DNA from: Bursaphelenchus xylophilus
Lineage: Eukaryota; Nematoda; Chromadorea; Rhabditida; Aphelenchoididae
Length of the DNA: 64,000 nucleotides
Assembly: GCA_904066235.2 (NCBI GenBank)
Contig: CAJFCV020000003.1
Span: forward strand, 3,782,001-3,846,000
Direction: 5' to 3'
Part shown: one piece after another, positions 47,600 to 59,941 of the stretch
Numbering within the stretch: the first letter of the stretch is position 1
How the letters are laid out: each line of letters begins with the position of its first letter
The notes under the pieces: model-generated
The model's database searches: none
What the model saw: only the letters and a program-made list of their open reading frames with translations
What the model was told of the DNA's origin: nothing
Program-made: the position numbers and the translations under genes

Positions 47600-48357
47600 T
47601 ACACTAAATCAAAAAAAAATATATTCACCATCAGATTAGGTACAAAATTCAAATAAATCAACCTTTTCCGGGTCAAGGATGTCAGATACACGTAAATCAA
47701 GTACAAAGAAAGGATAAGGCAGCAAAGAACCAACATTATACCACATTTCTACAGAGAAAAAACGTATAAAACAAAGTAAAATATGCAAATTTCGGAAACT
47801 CGGCCTAGAAATTTCAAAGGTTGAAATGAATTTGTCAGTATGACTCATTTTCTGGAAACGGAAAGCTGGGTATTTGAAAAATAAAAAAGAAGGAAACCCG
47901 AGCGAATTTTTCAAACAACGCTTTCCGCGCGAATGTTTTCGTGGTGGGACGCAGAAAATGGTCCGATGTTTGTAAAAGGTTGATAAAAAACAGATGAATT
48001 CTCGATGTGAACGACGCTTATGACCACCTACATCATTAAGGAGGGTCTGTTATTCTTATGGTTTCTCGATTTCCATACATTACCTCATTTTTATATTACA
48101 CTACCTTTCTAAACTCCAACTAAAAATTCGCTCTCAACTTCCTTCAAAACCTTGCCTTTCTTGTGCTCAATAATCCTTCAAATGCAATTTATCTGTTTAA
48201 CCGAAATATATTATCAACAATTACAAAAAATAAATCGAAGAAACTATATTACTTTAGACAGGGCACCGAAAGAATCATCAAGCAACTGGTCGAAAGCCAA
48301 AATATGGAATAAACAACAATACAAACGAGTAGTCAACCTAACCAACAATGCTGTTTT
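47600..48357. other. Short interval between eIF5B stop and anillin start
   Basis: No firm gene. A minus-strand frame from ATG 47736 encodes a 45-residue hydrophobic peptide (starting MLVLCCLILSLYLIYVYL). It follows a TCTCTGTAG acceptor, and its stop overlaps the anillin ATG as TAATG. It may be a tiny membrane protein, an upstream frame, or chance. Confidence 0.3.
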
Positions 48358-51300
48358 CTATAAGATGTTTAACATTTTCTTGAGGCGAATGATCAAGGTC
48401 CAATCGGCTTGGGTAAGTTCGTCGCGGAAGTGGGCCTTGCAAACATCGATGCTCTGTCGGCTGATCTGCAATAAAATTTGCATATTAAACAGTAAACCAA
48501 TAACAATACAATCCTATCAACCTATGAAGAGCACTTACTCTACTAACAAGTGGGTCGGTGTGGGTGAAATGGCGGCCATAAAGTTTGGGGGCATCTCCAG
48601 TGGTGTTATCGATTTTGATGGCCAATTCGTCTCCAGTCTTGCCTACATCGACTTGTTCGTGGTTGTGTTCGATAGAGGAGACCGTGCCAAGGAAAACGAC
48701 CTAAAATCAACTGATATTTACACCAAAAATCAAGCCTCAAATCGATAGTTTCCCGTCTGGACCTTACAGCCTACTATAATATAAAAAAAATCTCCTATTT
48801 CCGGCCCCAACTGTCCCACTTTGGCATTTTTCAAAGCCTTGAAAGACCTTCTTATTACTCTACTCACCTCATCCGGAGTTTTGGCGCAGATCGGGGTACC
48901 TTTTTTCAGCTTCCCAGCCTCCACATTCACACCCAAAACAATTGGATTCCTCGTGTTGAAAATATGTTGCGGCATGATTCTCAAGATGCACGGGAAGATT
49001 GCCAAATGTTCATTAGCCTTTTTCCTCTGCAGTCGAAGATCTTCTCTATGTTTTAGGAACGCATCTTCCAGATGATATATAATATCAGCCTGGAAGATTC
49101 GAACCCGCTCTTTATCGGCCAAAACCTGTGCTTCTCGGTCTACCGGTACGTCAAAGGCCAAGATCACAGCATAGTCTTCGTTATGTTGATGCATAGTCGA
49201 TGCCTTTTGGACGTCTTTTCTATGAACTGGGCCAATGTTTACTCCAGAATATGGGATTTTCTGTTGTTTTAAAAAGTCTAGAAGTGCTTCCAGAGATCCC
49301 AAAGTGCTGGCTTGGACGTAAACTCCTTCAGGCTTCTTTTTGATGGCCATGAGGGCATTTTCCAGCTGATGTTTGGCGTCTTCCCTAAAAAATCGACATA
49401 AAATTTCCAAAATCATGTAAAACAACATACATGTATACATCCACTTCGTCAGCTCGCTGTGGAACGTAGATCGGTAATCCAGGAAGGGCCTTTTCCAGAT
49501 TTTTGGCCAAGACCTTGACTCCTTGTGCGCCCTTGATCTCCTTATAATGCTCATAGTCCGCTTTAATTCTAATTTCTCTCAGCGGCGCCGGCATCAACAG
49601 ATCTCTGATAGTCGTTGCAATTGGTCCATCAACGCCCGACAAGACGATAGCATCGTTGACATGGAGAGTTCCATTCACTAGGATCACATCAATCGTCATT
49701 CCGAGACCGGGCAGGGAGCGTACTTCCATCACAGTGCAGTCCAATTCCTCGCTAAAGGCCAGGCGTTTGGCCAACCGGGTCTCGCTTTGGTTGACAATAA
49801 AGGCCATCAGGTTGCCAACACCATCTCCAAGGAAGGCCGAGGTGGGGACAATCGAGATATATTCTTCGGGATTTTTGTTATCCTTTGCAAGGGCGACGTT
49901 CACGCCTAAAATAAGGTAAAATATTCTCGTAATAAGCTTTCAAACCGATCAAAAATATGATTTTATTCTCAAAACATCCAGAAAAACTTATTTTTCTTGA
50001 CCAAAGCAATATTAAACATCTAAAAAATAACAAATCCCATCTAAAATATGGTCAAAAATTCTTCAAACCCCAATGATAACTACTCGATTCCCTCAATTAA
50101 CACCTCAAAATCTCCATTTCAACCCACCTTGTTCCGCAAATTCAACCATAACCTTCTCATATCTCTCCTTGAACTCTAATTGCGTGTTCTGCGGCTGGGA
50201 TCTGAGATGTTGCCAGATGTCTTTTCGTGGATTTGATTGGTAATCATACAATCTGTCAATCTTATTCAACGCAATAACAAATGGAGTGGCTCTTTTTAGC
50301 AACAATTTCAGGGATTCGATAGTTTGGGGTTCCAGGCCATGCATGATATCGACTACGAGGATGGCAAAGTCACATAGGGAGGATCCACGGGTTCGGAGGT
50401 TGCTAAAAAATAAAATTTAATATAGATCAAAGGTTCATTTATCTACTACAATATCATCAAAGGCCTAAAAATAAAACTAATTATCCAGAAAACCTCACGC
50501 AAAACTTTCGTGACCAGGTGTGTCGATGATCAAGAACCCAGGGATTTTCATGTCATCCGGAGCGAAATCCCGCACCATTTTGCATCGCTCTTTGATGGCG
50601 TCGGCTGGGACCCGAGTCGCACCGATCTGCTGAGTAATTCCGCCAGCTTCTCCATCCTGCACATTGGTTCTTCTGATCGTATCCAGCATCTTGGTCTTGC
50701 CCGTATCGACGTGACCCAACACGCAAATGACGGGGGATCGGAGGTTATCGGTGCTCCTAAACATGAATAAAAATCAAACGAAATATGCTCACCGTTTCGC
50801 TTCATTCTCCTCAGCTCTTTTCCGCAGTCTCTCACGGACTTTGGCCTTGTCTTCGACAGATTCTGGAGCTTCTTCCTCTTCACTTTCTTCTTCACTGGAG
50901 TCCTCATCCGATTCTGAAGACGATCCTTCTTCCGAGCTCGATTCCTGCGCTTTGGAAGCTTGTTTCTGAGGCTTCTTCTTCTCCTTTTGCTCTGCTACGA
51001 CATGTTCTTCGACGGTAATTTCTTCCCAATCATCTACGACATCCTCTTTTTCAGGGCTATCCAACTTCTCGACTTCTGGCTCGGGTTCAGGCTGTGGTTC
51101 GGGAGTTGCTGGAGCCGGAGGTTCTGCCTCTTTCTGCTGTTGTTCCTCTTGTTTTGGCTTTCGTTTTCGCTGCCCATAAACTGGCGGCTTCTTTGGCTTT
51201 GCATCATCGGCCTCTCCGCGGATTCCAGGTGGAAGAATGATATCTAAAAAGCTCAAATAATAAGTATAAAACACTCACCAGCATTCTGCAAGAGTCTGGC

Positions 51301-52239
51301 TTGAGCCTGAGCCTGTTGTTGTCGTTGTTTTTTGGTCAAATAAGTTCCTTCTTTCTTCTGCTGCGCGATCAGCTCTTCTTTCTGTTTTCTTGACTCTTCT
51401 CGACGCTTTTTCTCGGCTTCTTCCTAAATTCAAATTCAAAAAAGATAAACGATAACTTACAGCTTCCTTTCGGGCTTTTTCTTCTTCTTCCGCTTGTCGT
51501 CTTGCCTCTTCCTCTGCTTGTCTCGCTTTTTCTTCTTGTTCTTGTCGTAACTTCAACATCTCCTTGAGCAGGGAGCTAGCTCCACCCTAAACATGAGCAA
51601 TACTCATTGTTTAACAGTATAAGAGTTACCTTCTTCTTTTTCTTGCCATCATCCTCATCTCCTTCTTTCTTCTTCTTATCCTTCTTCTTTTTCTTTTTTT
51701 CCTTCTCTTTTCGCTTCTTTCGCTCTTCAGGGGTTTCATTTGGATCCTCAGCGTCACTCTGTAAAGATCACCGTGAAAAAGGCACAAATTTCTATGTAAA
51801 TTTTTAAAGCTATCTAGTAGAATAACAATTAATGTTCACCTTGGCATCGTCGTCGTCATCGGCCTCATCCTTAGCTGCGGTCTCATCCTTAGCTGCGGCA
51901 GGTTCGGGAGTTCCAGAATCTTGAGGAGCCTCCTCTTCGTCGTCTCCATCAGCTTCTTCACCCTTCTTCTTTTTCTTCTTCTTCTTTTTGTTCTTACTCT
52001 CGGCAACCGGCTCTTCGGCCGCTGGTTCTTCCGCCTTGGCGGCTTCTACCGGCTCTTCCTTCACCTCGGTCGTCTTGAACTCCTCCAAAAGGGAGTCAAA
52101 ATCCTCATCTACATCGGCGGCATTCCCCTAAAAAATTGGTGTTGAACACGGGTAATACCTAAAAGACAGAAAAAACAAAAGAACAGGTTACCTTTCCTCC
52201 CTTCTTCTTGTTCTTCTTTTTCTTATCGGCTGAACTCAT
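48358..52239 (-). CDS. Translation initiation factor eIF5B
   Basis: A 993-residue GTPase in 12 exons: 52239-52192, 52127-51840, 51758-51630, 51586-51461, 51423-51279, 51243-50793, 50756-50499, 50402-50128, 49905-49431, 49384-48868, 48700-48539 and 48465-48358. All phases agree. It joins the 60S subunit to the 48S complex in the last step of initiation. The N-terminal about 390 residues are Lys- and Glu-rich and low-complexity, as in all eukaryotic eIF5B. They include the conserved [10 protein letters not shown]. The G domain has GHVDTGKT (410-417), DTPGH (474-478) and NKID (528-531). Domains II-IV follow, ending with [16 protein letters not shown]. It is orthologous to C. elegans IFFB-1. Nine of its eleven acceptors end in TAG. 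A TTTCAG lies about 10 nt before the ATG. Confidence 0.96.
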
Positions 52240-53086
52240 TGTACTTGGCTGAAATGATAAATTCAATATTGCATCATCTTTATACACCAAAAAGTCAATG
52301 TCAAATATCCAAAGTATCTAAATCAATATTCAAAAAAACAATTCCGAACACGTTGAGTTTTGCGAGAAGTCATGTAACCCAACCGCGATCCTCAAAACAG
52401 ATCCGGTACACTTGGTCAGTCAAAATTAATATTCCAGGATTGGCATTCTGTCTTAAGTTTGGCGTTTGTCGTTTTCGTTGTGGGAGAATTTCGAGCTGTC
52501 CTAAATTGGATTGTAGATGACATTTCGATGCGTTTTAGACCTTCTAACGACTTCTGCTTCTCATTTGCTACTATATTAATACCTCTCTCAACCTTTTTGT
52601 TTAAAAAATTACATTAATAATCATAGATAATATACCTTTAATTCTCATGTTCTATTCTGGCCAACGCAATCCTCATAAGTTCCAAATAATCCAATCTGAT
52701 CATCCAGACTTCTCGTACTCACATTCCCCACCAATTTCAATGTCATACAAAGCCTCCAAATCAAAAAATATATCAAAATCTCTAACATTTTATTAGTATC
52801 AAACAAAAATAAAAATGGGGGACACAGCGATTGAACCAATAAGTTACGAAAAAAATGATCAGTAAAATACTGAATATTCTTTACAGCGGAACCTGGTTAA
52901 AACAATAAGGCAGAACATTGTATATGAAGAATTGTATGACCGGATACTAAAGACCGCTCAAGCGAGCTGGTCTTTCCCGTGGCAAATGAGAGATCAGGAC
53001 TGCCGATGTTAGACATCAAAAGTATTCGAAATACGTAAAATATAAAAAAACAATCGTATTCATAATCATTTTCGATAATCAAAATG
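52240..53086. other. Interval between SETD1 stop and eIF5B start
   Basis: 848 bp on the shared minus strand. It contains the SETD1 3' UTR (a possible minus-strand AATAAA lies near 52797) and the eIF5B leader. No gene is seen. Confidence 0.6.
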
Positions 53087-56000
53087 TTAATTTAGGGAGC
53101 CTCTGCAGTTCTCGGCGCCGCAATAACAGACAATCTTCTCCTCTTCGAAGGGGAATTTGTAGTCGTAGGTGATCTCTTCGCCCTTGGAGATGAATCTTTT
53201 CCCATAGATGCAGATCTTCTTTTGGGTACCTACTGTCAAAATCTTGGCATAACAGTTGGGAGAGCATGAATGGTTAATAAATCGGGCCACATTTCCTGAT
53301 TTAGTGGCATCAATTACCTGAAAATTGAAAAATAAATCAAAAATTCATCAAAAATTATGTTATCCGTGGAAATTTTAATATTTTTTTTTTACTAAAAATC
53401 ACCAAGAATCCTCTAAATATCTAAAAATATGACCAATAAACTCATACTACGCCTATTTGCAACCTAAAGATCAAAAAATAAATCAAATATTCATCATAAA
53501 TTATGTTATCCATGACAAATTTCCGCAAAAAAATCTTCACAAACCCCCTCAAAATTAAACAATCCCTTCAAAAACAATCTCATCCTTACAAAATCAGCGT
53601 CCAATCGGAACAGATACGAGGATCCAATGCCTCGTTTCGTGTATCCCACTTCTCTGGCGTCTGCTACTGTAGATCTAATTAGTTCTCCCACGTATTCAAT
53701 AATGAGTTCATTTGATTGCACATCCTCCACTGCAAACAGGCCCCATCCGTGGATTCTGGAGCGGGCGAATTTGAGCTGTTTGTGGCGGAACTGAAAGAAA
53801 AACATGACATTATTTTATATTATCCATGGCAAATTTTTATAAATTTTTGAAATTTCTCAAATTCCGTTTAGCAAAATGGCCTAAAAACTAAATGGAATAC
53901 CTCAATTACAGCTAAAATTAAGAATTTCACCAAAAAAATCTATCGAAAACCTTGTTTTAGCAACTAAAATCAACAAAACAAAAACCCCAACTTACAAACA
54001 TATTATTCGACCTAACCAAACTTTTGTCTCCAATACTCGAGAACAGTCCTCTTTGGAGCATTTTGAGTTCCCTCGAGCGTTCTTGTCGATTCCTAGCGGC
54101 CCTTTCATCCTTATCCGTGATCTCCAACATGCCCTGTTCCCTCGCCGGAGTCGTGTGTTTCTTCTGTCCTCTGACATAAACCCTAATTCTTGCGCAAGTT
54201 AATTCTTCTTTGGCATCCTTTCTTCTCTGCTTCTTTTGCATTTCCAATCCCGTCTCTTCATCAACTCTATTGTAGGTGAATGGATTCGCGAAGAAAAGTT
54301 CATGTTTCTGGGATTCTGACGCCACCGAGAAGTGATAGCGGTGTTCTTGGGCAACATTGGCCACGTACATGGCATCTTCTTCGTCCATGGCCTAAAAAAG
54401 TCAAGTATGATGTAAAAAATGAAAAATTTTTAAATAAATCATCAAAAATTGTCTAGTGTAATATAAAAGTGTTCATAAAACCTAGAAAACAAACTGAAAA
54501 TTACTATTCCAAGAATCCCTAGGCTCTTCAAGACTTCTACTATGAGAAAACAATTAATCTAATCAAATCCATAAAGCTAAATTCAGAAATTTATTAAAAA
54601 ACCTACTACAATATCCAAAAAACCCCCAACTCCTCAAAACAAATCAATTCCTTCCATTTCACAGCTCCCCATGCCCACTAAACCTCATTTCCCATACCTA
54701 CCTTGTGCAACAGTTCCGCTTCTTCATGCTGAGACCTCCTTTTGAATTTCACACTGCTAAATTTGTTCTCCTTTGGCTTCATTTCCACAGCCCTCTTCTG
54801 ATAGAACCGTTCATCGATGCTCTTCCGTTTCTCATGTACTGGTACTTGAAACCATGACCTTGGCATTGGATCATACGTTACGGGTTTCTGGTCTTGCTGC
54901 TGCTGCTGGAGGAGCTCTTGTTGTTTCTCCTTCAGCTTCTGCTGGAGTTGTTTTAGGAGCTCAGCTTGTGTGATTTGAGGTTGTCCGGGCTCTGGGTTCG
55001 GAGTATTTGCTGATTTAGGGGTTGCTTTCACCGATGGGGTATGTGATTTCGATGTGAATCCCGAGGATTTGTCGGCCGCCGAGCCGGATGAGTCTTCTGA
55101 CCAGGAAGATTCCGAGTCGGAGCTGCTTGCCGAAGACACCGTCTCCGCCGATTTGATTCTCCGAACTTCCGAGGTTGAGGGCTCTAATGGCTCTTCCTTG
55201 ATCTCTACAGGGACTCCACTCTCCAAAACACCTCCATTATTTTCAATTTCGGGGCTTTCCAATGATTTTTTTCTGGAAATCGGTTCCTCCGGACTTTTAC
55301 TTGAGCTCTGACTTCCGTAAGCAGCGCTTGCTTGGCTACTTTCATCATTTTCCTCCCGAATGCTCGGCTCAGTCGGTGTTTTTGGTCGTTTTTCAATTTC
55401 ATTTTGGCTGGTTTCGTCTTGCGAGATCACTTCTTCTTTAATTGCTGCTTTTTCTTGGGCTTTCTTGGAGGCCTTCGTTGTTTTCGGAGCCGTTTCTTTC
55501 TTCTGTCGTCTCACTGGCTTTGGTTTTGTTGTTTTCGGAGCTTTTGCGATTGTTGGAGGCGGTGCTGGACCTTCTTCATCGCTGGATTTTTTCGTCCGCT
55601 TTGTCTGTTTCTCTGAAAAATCGAGATTTTTTATCATCTACTCTGTTATCAAAATTTAGATTTTTTTATATTGTACTAGATTTATAAACCCATTTTCTAA
55701 TACTTAGACACAATTTTCATCAAAAAATAACAAACTTTTTATATTACACTAGCCATCTCCTGTTCTTCTGATAAAATTTTTGCCCAATCTTATTTCAAAA
55801 ACTCAACTTTTTTATATTGTACTAGGTTTTTTAGCCCATTTTCTACTACCTAATCTCAATTTTCACCAAAAATCACAAATTTTTTATATTGCACTAGCCC
55901 TCTCCTGTCTTTTACTAACATTTTCGCTCAATTTTATTTCAAAAACTCTACTTTTTTATATTGCACTAGCCCTGTCCCCACTCACTTTTCTTTTTCTTTC

Positions 56001-59000
56001 CTCCAGCATCTTCCCAGTCGCTCTCGTGCTCCTCCGTGTTGCTGCTATCATTTTCGCAGTAGTCCACCTTTCTAATGATGCGATTTGACCCTTGCAAAAA
56101 TACATTTCCATTCATTCCGTCATCCTGTTCCTGTTCTTCCTGAGATTCCTCTTCTTCCTCTGCTTCCTTATCCTTCTTCTGAGCATTTTCCGTTCTCCAC
56201 GGGACGGATTTCTTTCTCGATTCCTCAAAAGCTCTGGCAGCGTCTTCAATAGTGCAAACTCGAGGTTCCGAAGAGGAGGAGGAGTCGCTGGAAGAGCCGG
56301 ATTCACTCGAATCCGAGTCCGAGGATTCGCTTTCCGAGGTGCTTGTGAGTACGGCGACATCTTTGGTGGTTCTCTTTTTCTTATTCGTCTTCAAAATCAG
56401 ACTTTCATCCGAATCCGACTCTTCTTTTATTGTTTTTTGGACCTCTTCTCCATTTACCGTGGGCCCAGGCGTCGGCGAGTACATTCCCCGGTCTTCCGGG
56501 TTGGCTGGGCTTTGAATTCCGGACGAAGGGGACTCCGACTTTATATTGTACATGTCATTTCGGATCGAATTCGTTGAAGAAACCGAGTTTGCATCGTCCA
56601 TGGCATCTTCATCGGCCGTGAATTCCTCGGAATCGCTGAGAACGGCTCTTCTTTTTCCGTCTCTGCGCCTGGATGTTTGACTTTTGCGTTCCTTCTTCTT
56701 GGCGACAATGTTGTTTTTGTTGAACTGGAATGGAAAAAAATTACAATTTTCAACAACAACCCCTTTCAAATTGCAAGACCCACATCTGACACCCCAAATT
56801 TCATCCAAATTCGTCTTATAATATATAAAACTTGCATTTAGAGACAACTTTATACAGTGGTGGATCTGATCCAGTGGCAAAAAAAGTACCATTTTGTATC
56901 CAGAAAGTATCAAAAATGTGGCAAAATACCTCCCTCTCCAAGTGAGAAAATCCGATTTCAAAAGCGCGCCCGCTCTTTTTGTGAGGAAAAAAGGCGCGCC
57001 CTTCAAAACGAAGTTTTTTCACTTGGAGAGGGAAGCATTTTGCCACATTTCTGATACTTCCCGGATGCAAAATGGTACGTTTTTTGCCACTGGATCAGGT
57101 CCCCCACTGTATAAAGTTGTCTCTAAATGCAAGTTGTATATATTATAAGACGAATTTGGATGACTGGATCAGGTCCCCCACTGTACCTACAACAATATAA
57201 TTTTCTTACCGAAACTGATCCAAACACCGACTGTCTTCTCGATTGGCCTTCAAGGTATGCTTCGAGATCAAATTGCCGTAGCTGAACCTTCTGTTTTGCT
57301 TTTTCGGCGTCTTTCTTCTTCTAAAAATTGAAAACACTAATCAAATTTTGAAATTCTTACCATCTCCGCTTCATAAACATTGTGCATTTTTTCCATTTCC
57401 AGGTACAATTTCTGCTCGATCAGCTGTCCCACTGCTTGTGTTAGATGGAAAAGCATTTCCGTTCTCAAGCTCTGCTTGGCAAGGTCCACATTCTCCTTCA
57501 TATGGTCTACGGGAGGTTGTGGATACCTAATTTTGGTGGTATAATATGCGTATCCCAGTTGAATATGACACGTGGGGAACCTTAACACATCGCCGGGATG
57601 CTGTTGCCATCCATATTCGATGACTTTGGCCTGATCTTGGGCAGTCGCGAAGCGATTAAAGTACTGCAGAGGGTAATCTTTCCAAAGAAATGGGACTTTC
57701 GGGTCCCAGAAGATGCCTTCCTGGCTGTTTATATAGTCGGCATAGTCTTCTTTGGGAACATTGGTTGGGTCGATGAGTTTGGGGCGGGGGACGGTCGAGC
57801 TTTGGGAGCATTGGCTGTCCGGATCGGGCTTGATTTGGAAGGACGGGGAAGGTGCGCGCTCCAACGTGTCGAATCGGGATCGCTAAAAAAGTATTGAAAA
57901 TGAAAATTCAGCCTCAAAAACGACATATCGCTTACAAATTCCCTCTAAAAATTGAAAAAAATAAAAATTTATATTGTATTTGACAAAACACCTCAAAATC
58001 CCACAAAAAAATCCGCATTTTCTCCCCAAATCACATTTTAAAATCCCACTTACCCTCTTTCTATCGCCTTTTACACCATTATTGGCCTCAAACTTCGCAC
58101 TTTTCCTCCGATTAAACCGTTCCTTTTGTGATTCCGAGTCCGAAGATGCGCTCTCCGAGCACAAAGACCGCCGGCGTTTCCTGTCCCGTCGTCCATAGAA
58201 GCTTCTGTCCGGTGATTTATGTCTGTATTTGTTTTTCCTTCGATAATCCGGCGAGACAGAGCTTCTTGAGGATATTCTGGACAAGGATCTTCTTCTTTCC
58301 ACTGGTTCGGGGGTTCGTGGACCTTTTCTGATGGATGACGGAGGTAGATCGGGGGTTGTAGGGCCTTCTAAAATACCGAAAAATTGATTTTACATTCGCT
58401 CTGACATCAAAAATTAAAACTTTTTGTCAATTTTTTTAAAACCTCCAACCTTCACCTAAAACAATATCCAAAACACAAAATTCAACTCTTACCCTTATGT
58501 TGCGAGGTATCTACACTAGTCTCCAAAGCATACTGGCTATCGATGATATTATTTTCGCGATTTTCCACCTTAACCAAATGTCTAATTCTAGCAATGGCAA
58601 TCGGATCCGTCAGATTTTCGTGCCTCGGAGGTAAAGGAGCGTCGAATCCAGTGACTCTTTTATACTCTTCAATGGCCCAGAAGCCCAGAGTGTCCACAAA
58701 GACCTTGACTTGGAATCCCATTATAGTTGGTCGTTCCGTATAACACTTTACAAACTCCATCAACGCTGATTCCGAGTCGAATTCGATCAAGGCGAATCCC
58801 AAATGGGTCCGCGACTTTCCGTCGGGATTTGTGTAAATGTGGAGGTAATTGACTTGGCCAAACTTGCTGTAATGAGTGAATCAAGTCATCGACCACATTC
58901 CTAAACACAAAAACAAAAGAAATACGTACCTGCAAACGGAGAGGAGGTAGTCTTCTCGAACATTATCATTCAATTGGGTAACACAGGCTTCACGACGAGG

Positions 59001-59941
59001 CGGAGCGGCACAAAAACTGTTATCAATCACGATATCGAGCTCCTAGAAACACATTTTATATAGAAAATGGGTGAAAACACCATGAAGAAACAACAAATCA
59101 AAATTTATATTGTTTTAGGTACACCAGGTAAATCCTTGGGCAAAAATGAAATTTTTTGACCAACAACTGCTCGCAAACAGTTTGAAAATTACAATACAGG
59201 CCCTTTTTTACCTCAACGATGAGGCAAACATTACTATTTTTGACATCAGTCATCTACAGTTTCAATCAAAAAATAGGCACCAAAACTTACCAAATAATCT
59301 TTAGCGACATTTTTCCTCAACGAATTTTGATTTCTTGGATCCGAAACTTCTTCTCGCGTATATTCCGGATATTCCAAACAAATTCCGTTGACTCTTTTGG
59401 TCGCCTTCAGGTTGCCTTTGCTATCTTTCACCATAATATTGACAAACGAATATTTTCGGGGTTTATCCCCGAAAATTCGGCTCTCAATCAATGGCCATTC
59501 CTTCTCAGGCTCCTTGAAGATGTTGGTCAAGTCGCCGTACAAATCCTTCCCTTGTATCAGGGCTCGCCGCTTCCTCTCGGAGAAATTATGATTGCCATAC
59601 CTTTCCAGCTGCTGTTTATATTTATTCCGGCTCTCCTGGTCTCGACAATCCTCAATGCGCCCGAGAACTCGGCGCCATGGCAAAGGCTCCGAATCACCTG
59701 TCTCCGAGAGCAAGGGAGGAGTGGAAGGTCCTCGACGAATTGTCGTATCCGACGATCTTGTTGGCAAGTTGGGTATAACTTTGGTCGAGTAGGAACTGAA
59801 CGAAGTTTGTATCCTAAATAAAGAAAAAATATCGAAACAGCAGTTGGAGACATACGAAGTGCGATGAGTCGAAAGTTCGGCTTGAAACGAGGTCGAAGGT
59901 TCGCATCCATGAGACCCATACGAACTTCGAAATTGGGACAT
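53087..59941 (-). CDS. SET-2/SETD1 histone H3K4 methyltransferase
   Basis: A 1506-residue protein in 12 exons: 59941-59856, 59813-59291, 59042-58930, 58866-58493, 58367-58054, 57882-57361, 57320-57210, 56724-55986, 55612-54702, 54391-53996, 53790-53590 and 53317-53087. All phases agree. It is the catalytic subunit of the COMPASS complex. An RRM lies at about 205-320 ([40 protein letters not shown]). Long Ser/Glu/Lys-rich regions follow. Then come the n-SET domain (exon 53996-54391), a SET domain with [20 protein letters not shown] and EEITYDYKF, and a post-[11 protein letters not shown] motif. The length is almost that of C. elegans SET-2. Introns carry the recurrent motif in many copies and one CAGTGG-family element inside a larger hairpin. 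Confidence 0.96.
53335..53520. repeat. Diverged about 144-bp tandem repeat in SETD1 intron
   Basis: In intron 53318-53589 the block AAATAAATCAAA-ATTCATCA-AAATTATGTTATCCRTG occurs twice, about 144 bp apart (near 53333 and 53477). A third related word, TTATATTATCCATGGC, is in the next intron near 53811. The TTATRTTA core resembles the TTATATTRYACWWG motif. Confidence 0.5.
55666..55980. repeat. Five-copy 72-73 bp intronic tandem repeat in SETD1
   Basis: The motif TTATATTRYACTAG occurs at 55666, 55739, 55812, 55884 and 55956, so spacing is 73, 73, 72 and 72 bp. Alternate units are more alike (units 1 and 3; units 2, 4 and the start of 5), so the higher-order unit is about 145 bp made of two related halves. 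The array fills most of intron 55613-55985. The function is unknown. Confidence 0.85.
56797..57185. repeat. Nested hairpin around a CAGTGG-family MITE
   Basis: The MITE at 56855-57109 is flanked by inverted copies of host-like sequence: AAATTCGTCTTATAATATAT on the left and its reverse complement on the right to about 57161. A second MITE end (ACTGGATCAGGTCCCCCACTG) then follows at 57163-57183. This makes one hairpin inside another within SETD1 intron 56725-57209. Confidence 0.75.
56855..57109. repeat. CAGTGG-family MITE, copy 4
   Basis: A palindromic element bounded by CAGTGGTGGATCTGATCCAG and its near-inverse, flanked by TA. The central part has GCGCGCCCGCTC and GGCGCGCC words like those in copies 2 and 3. 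Confidence 0.85.
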
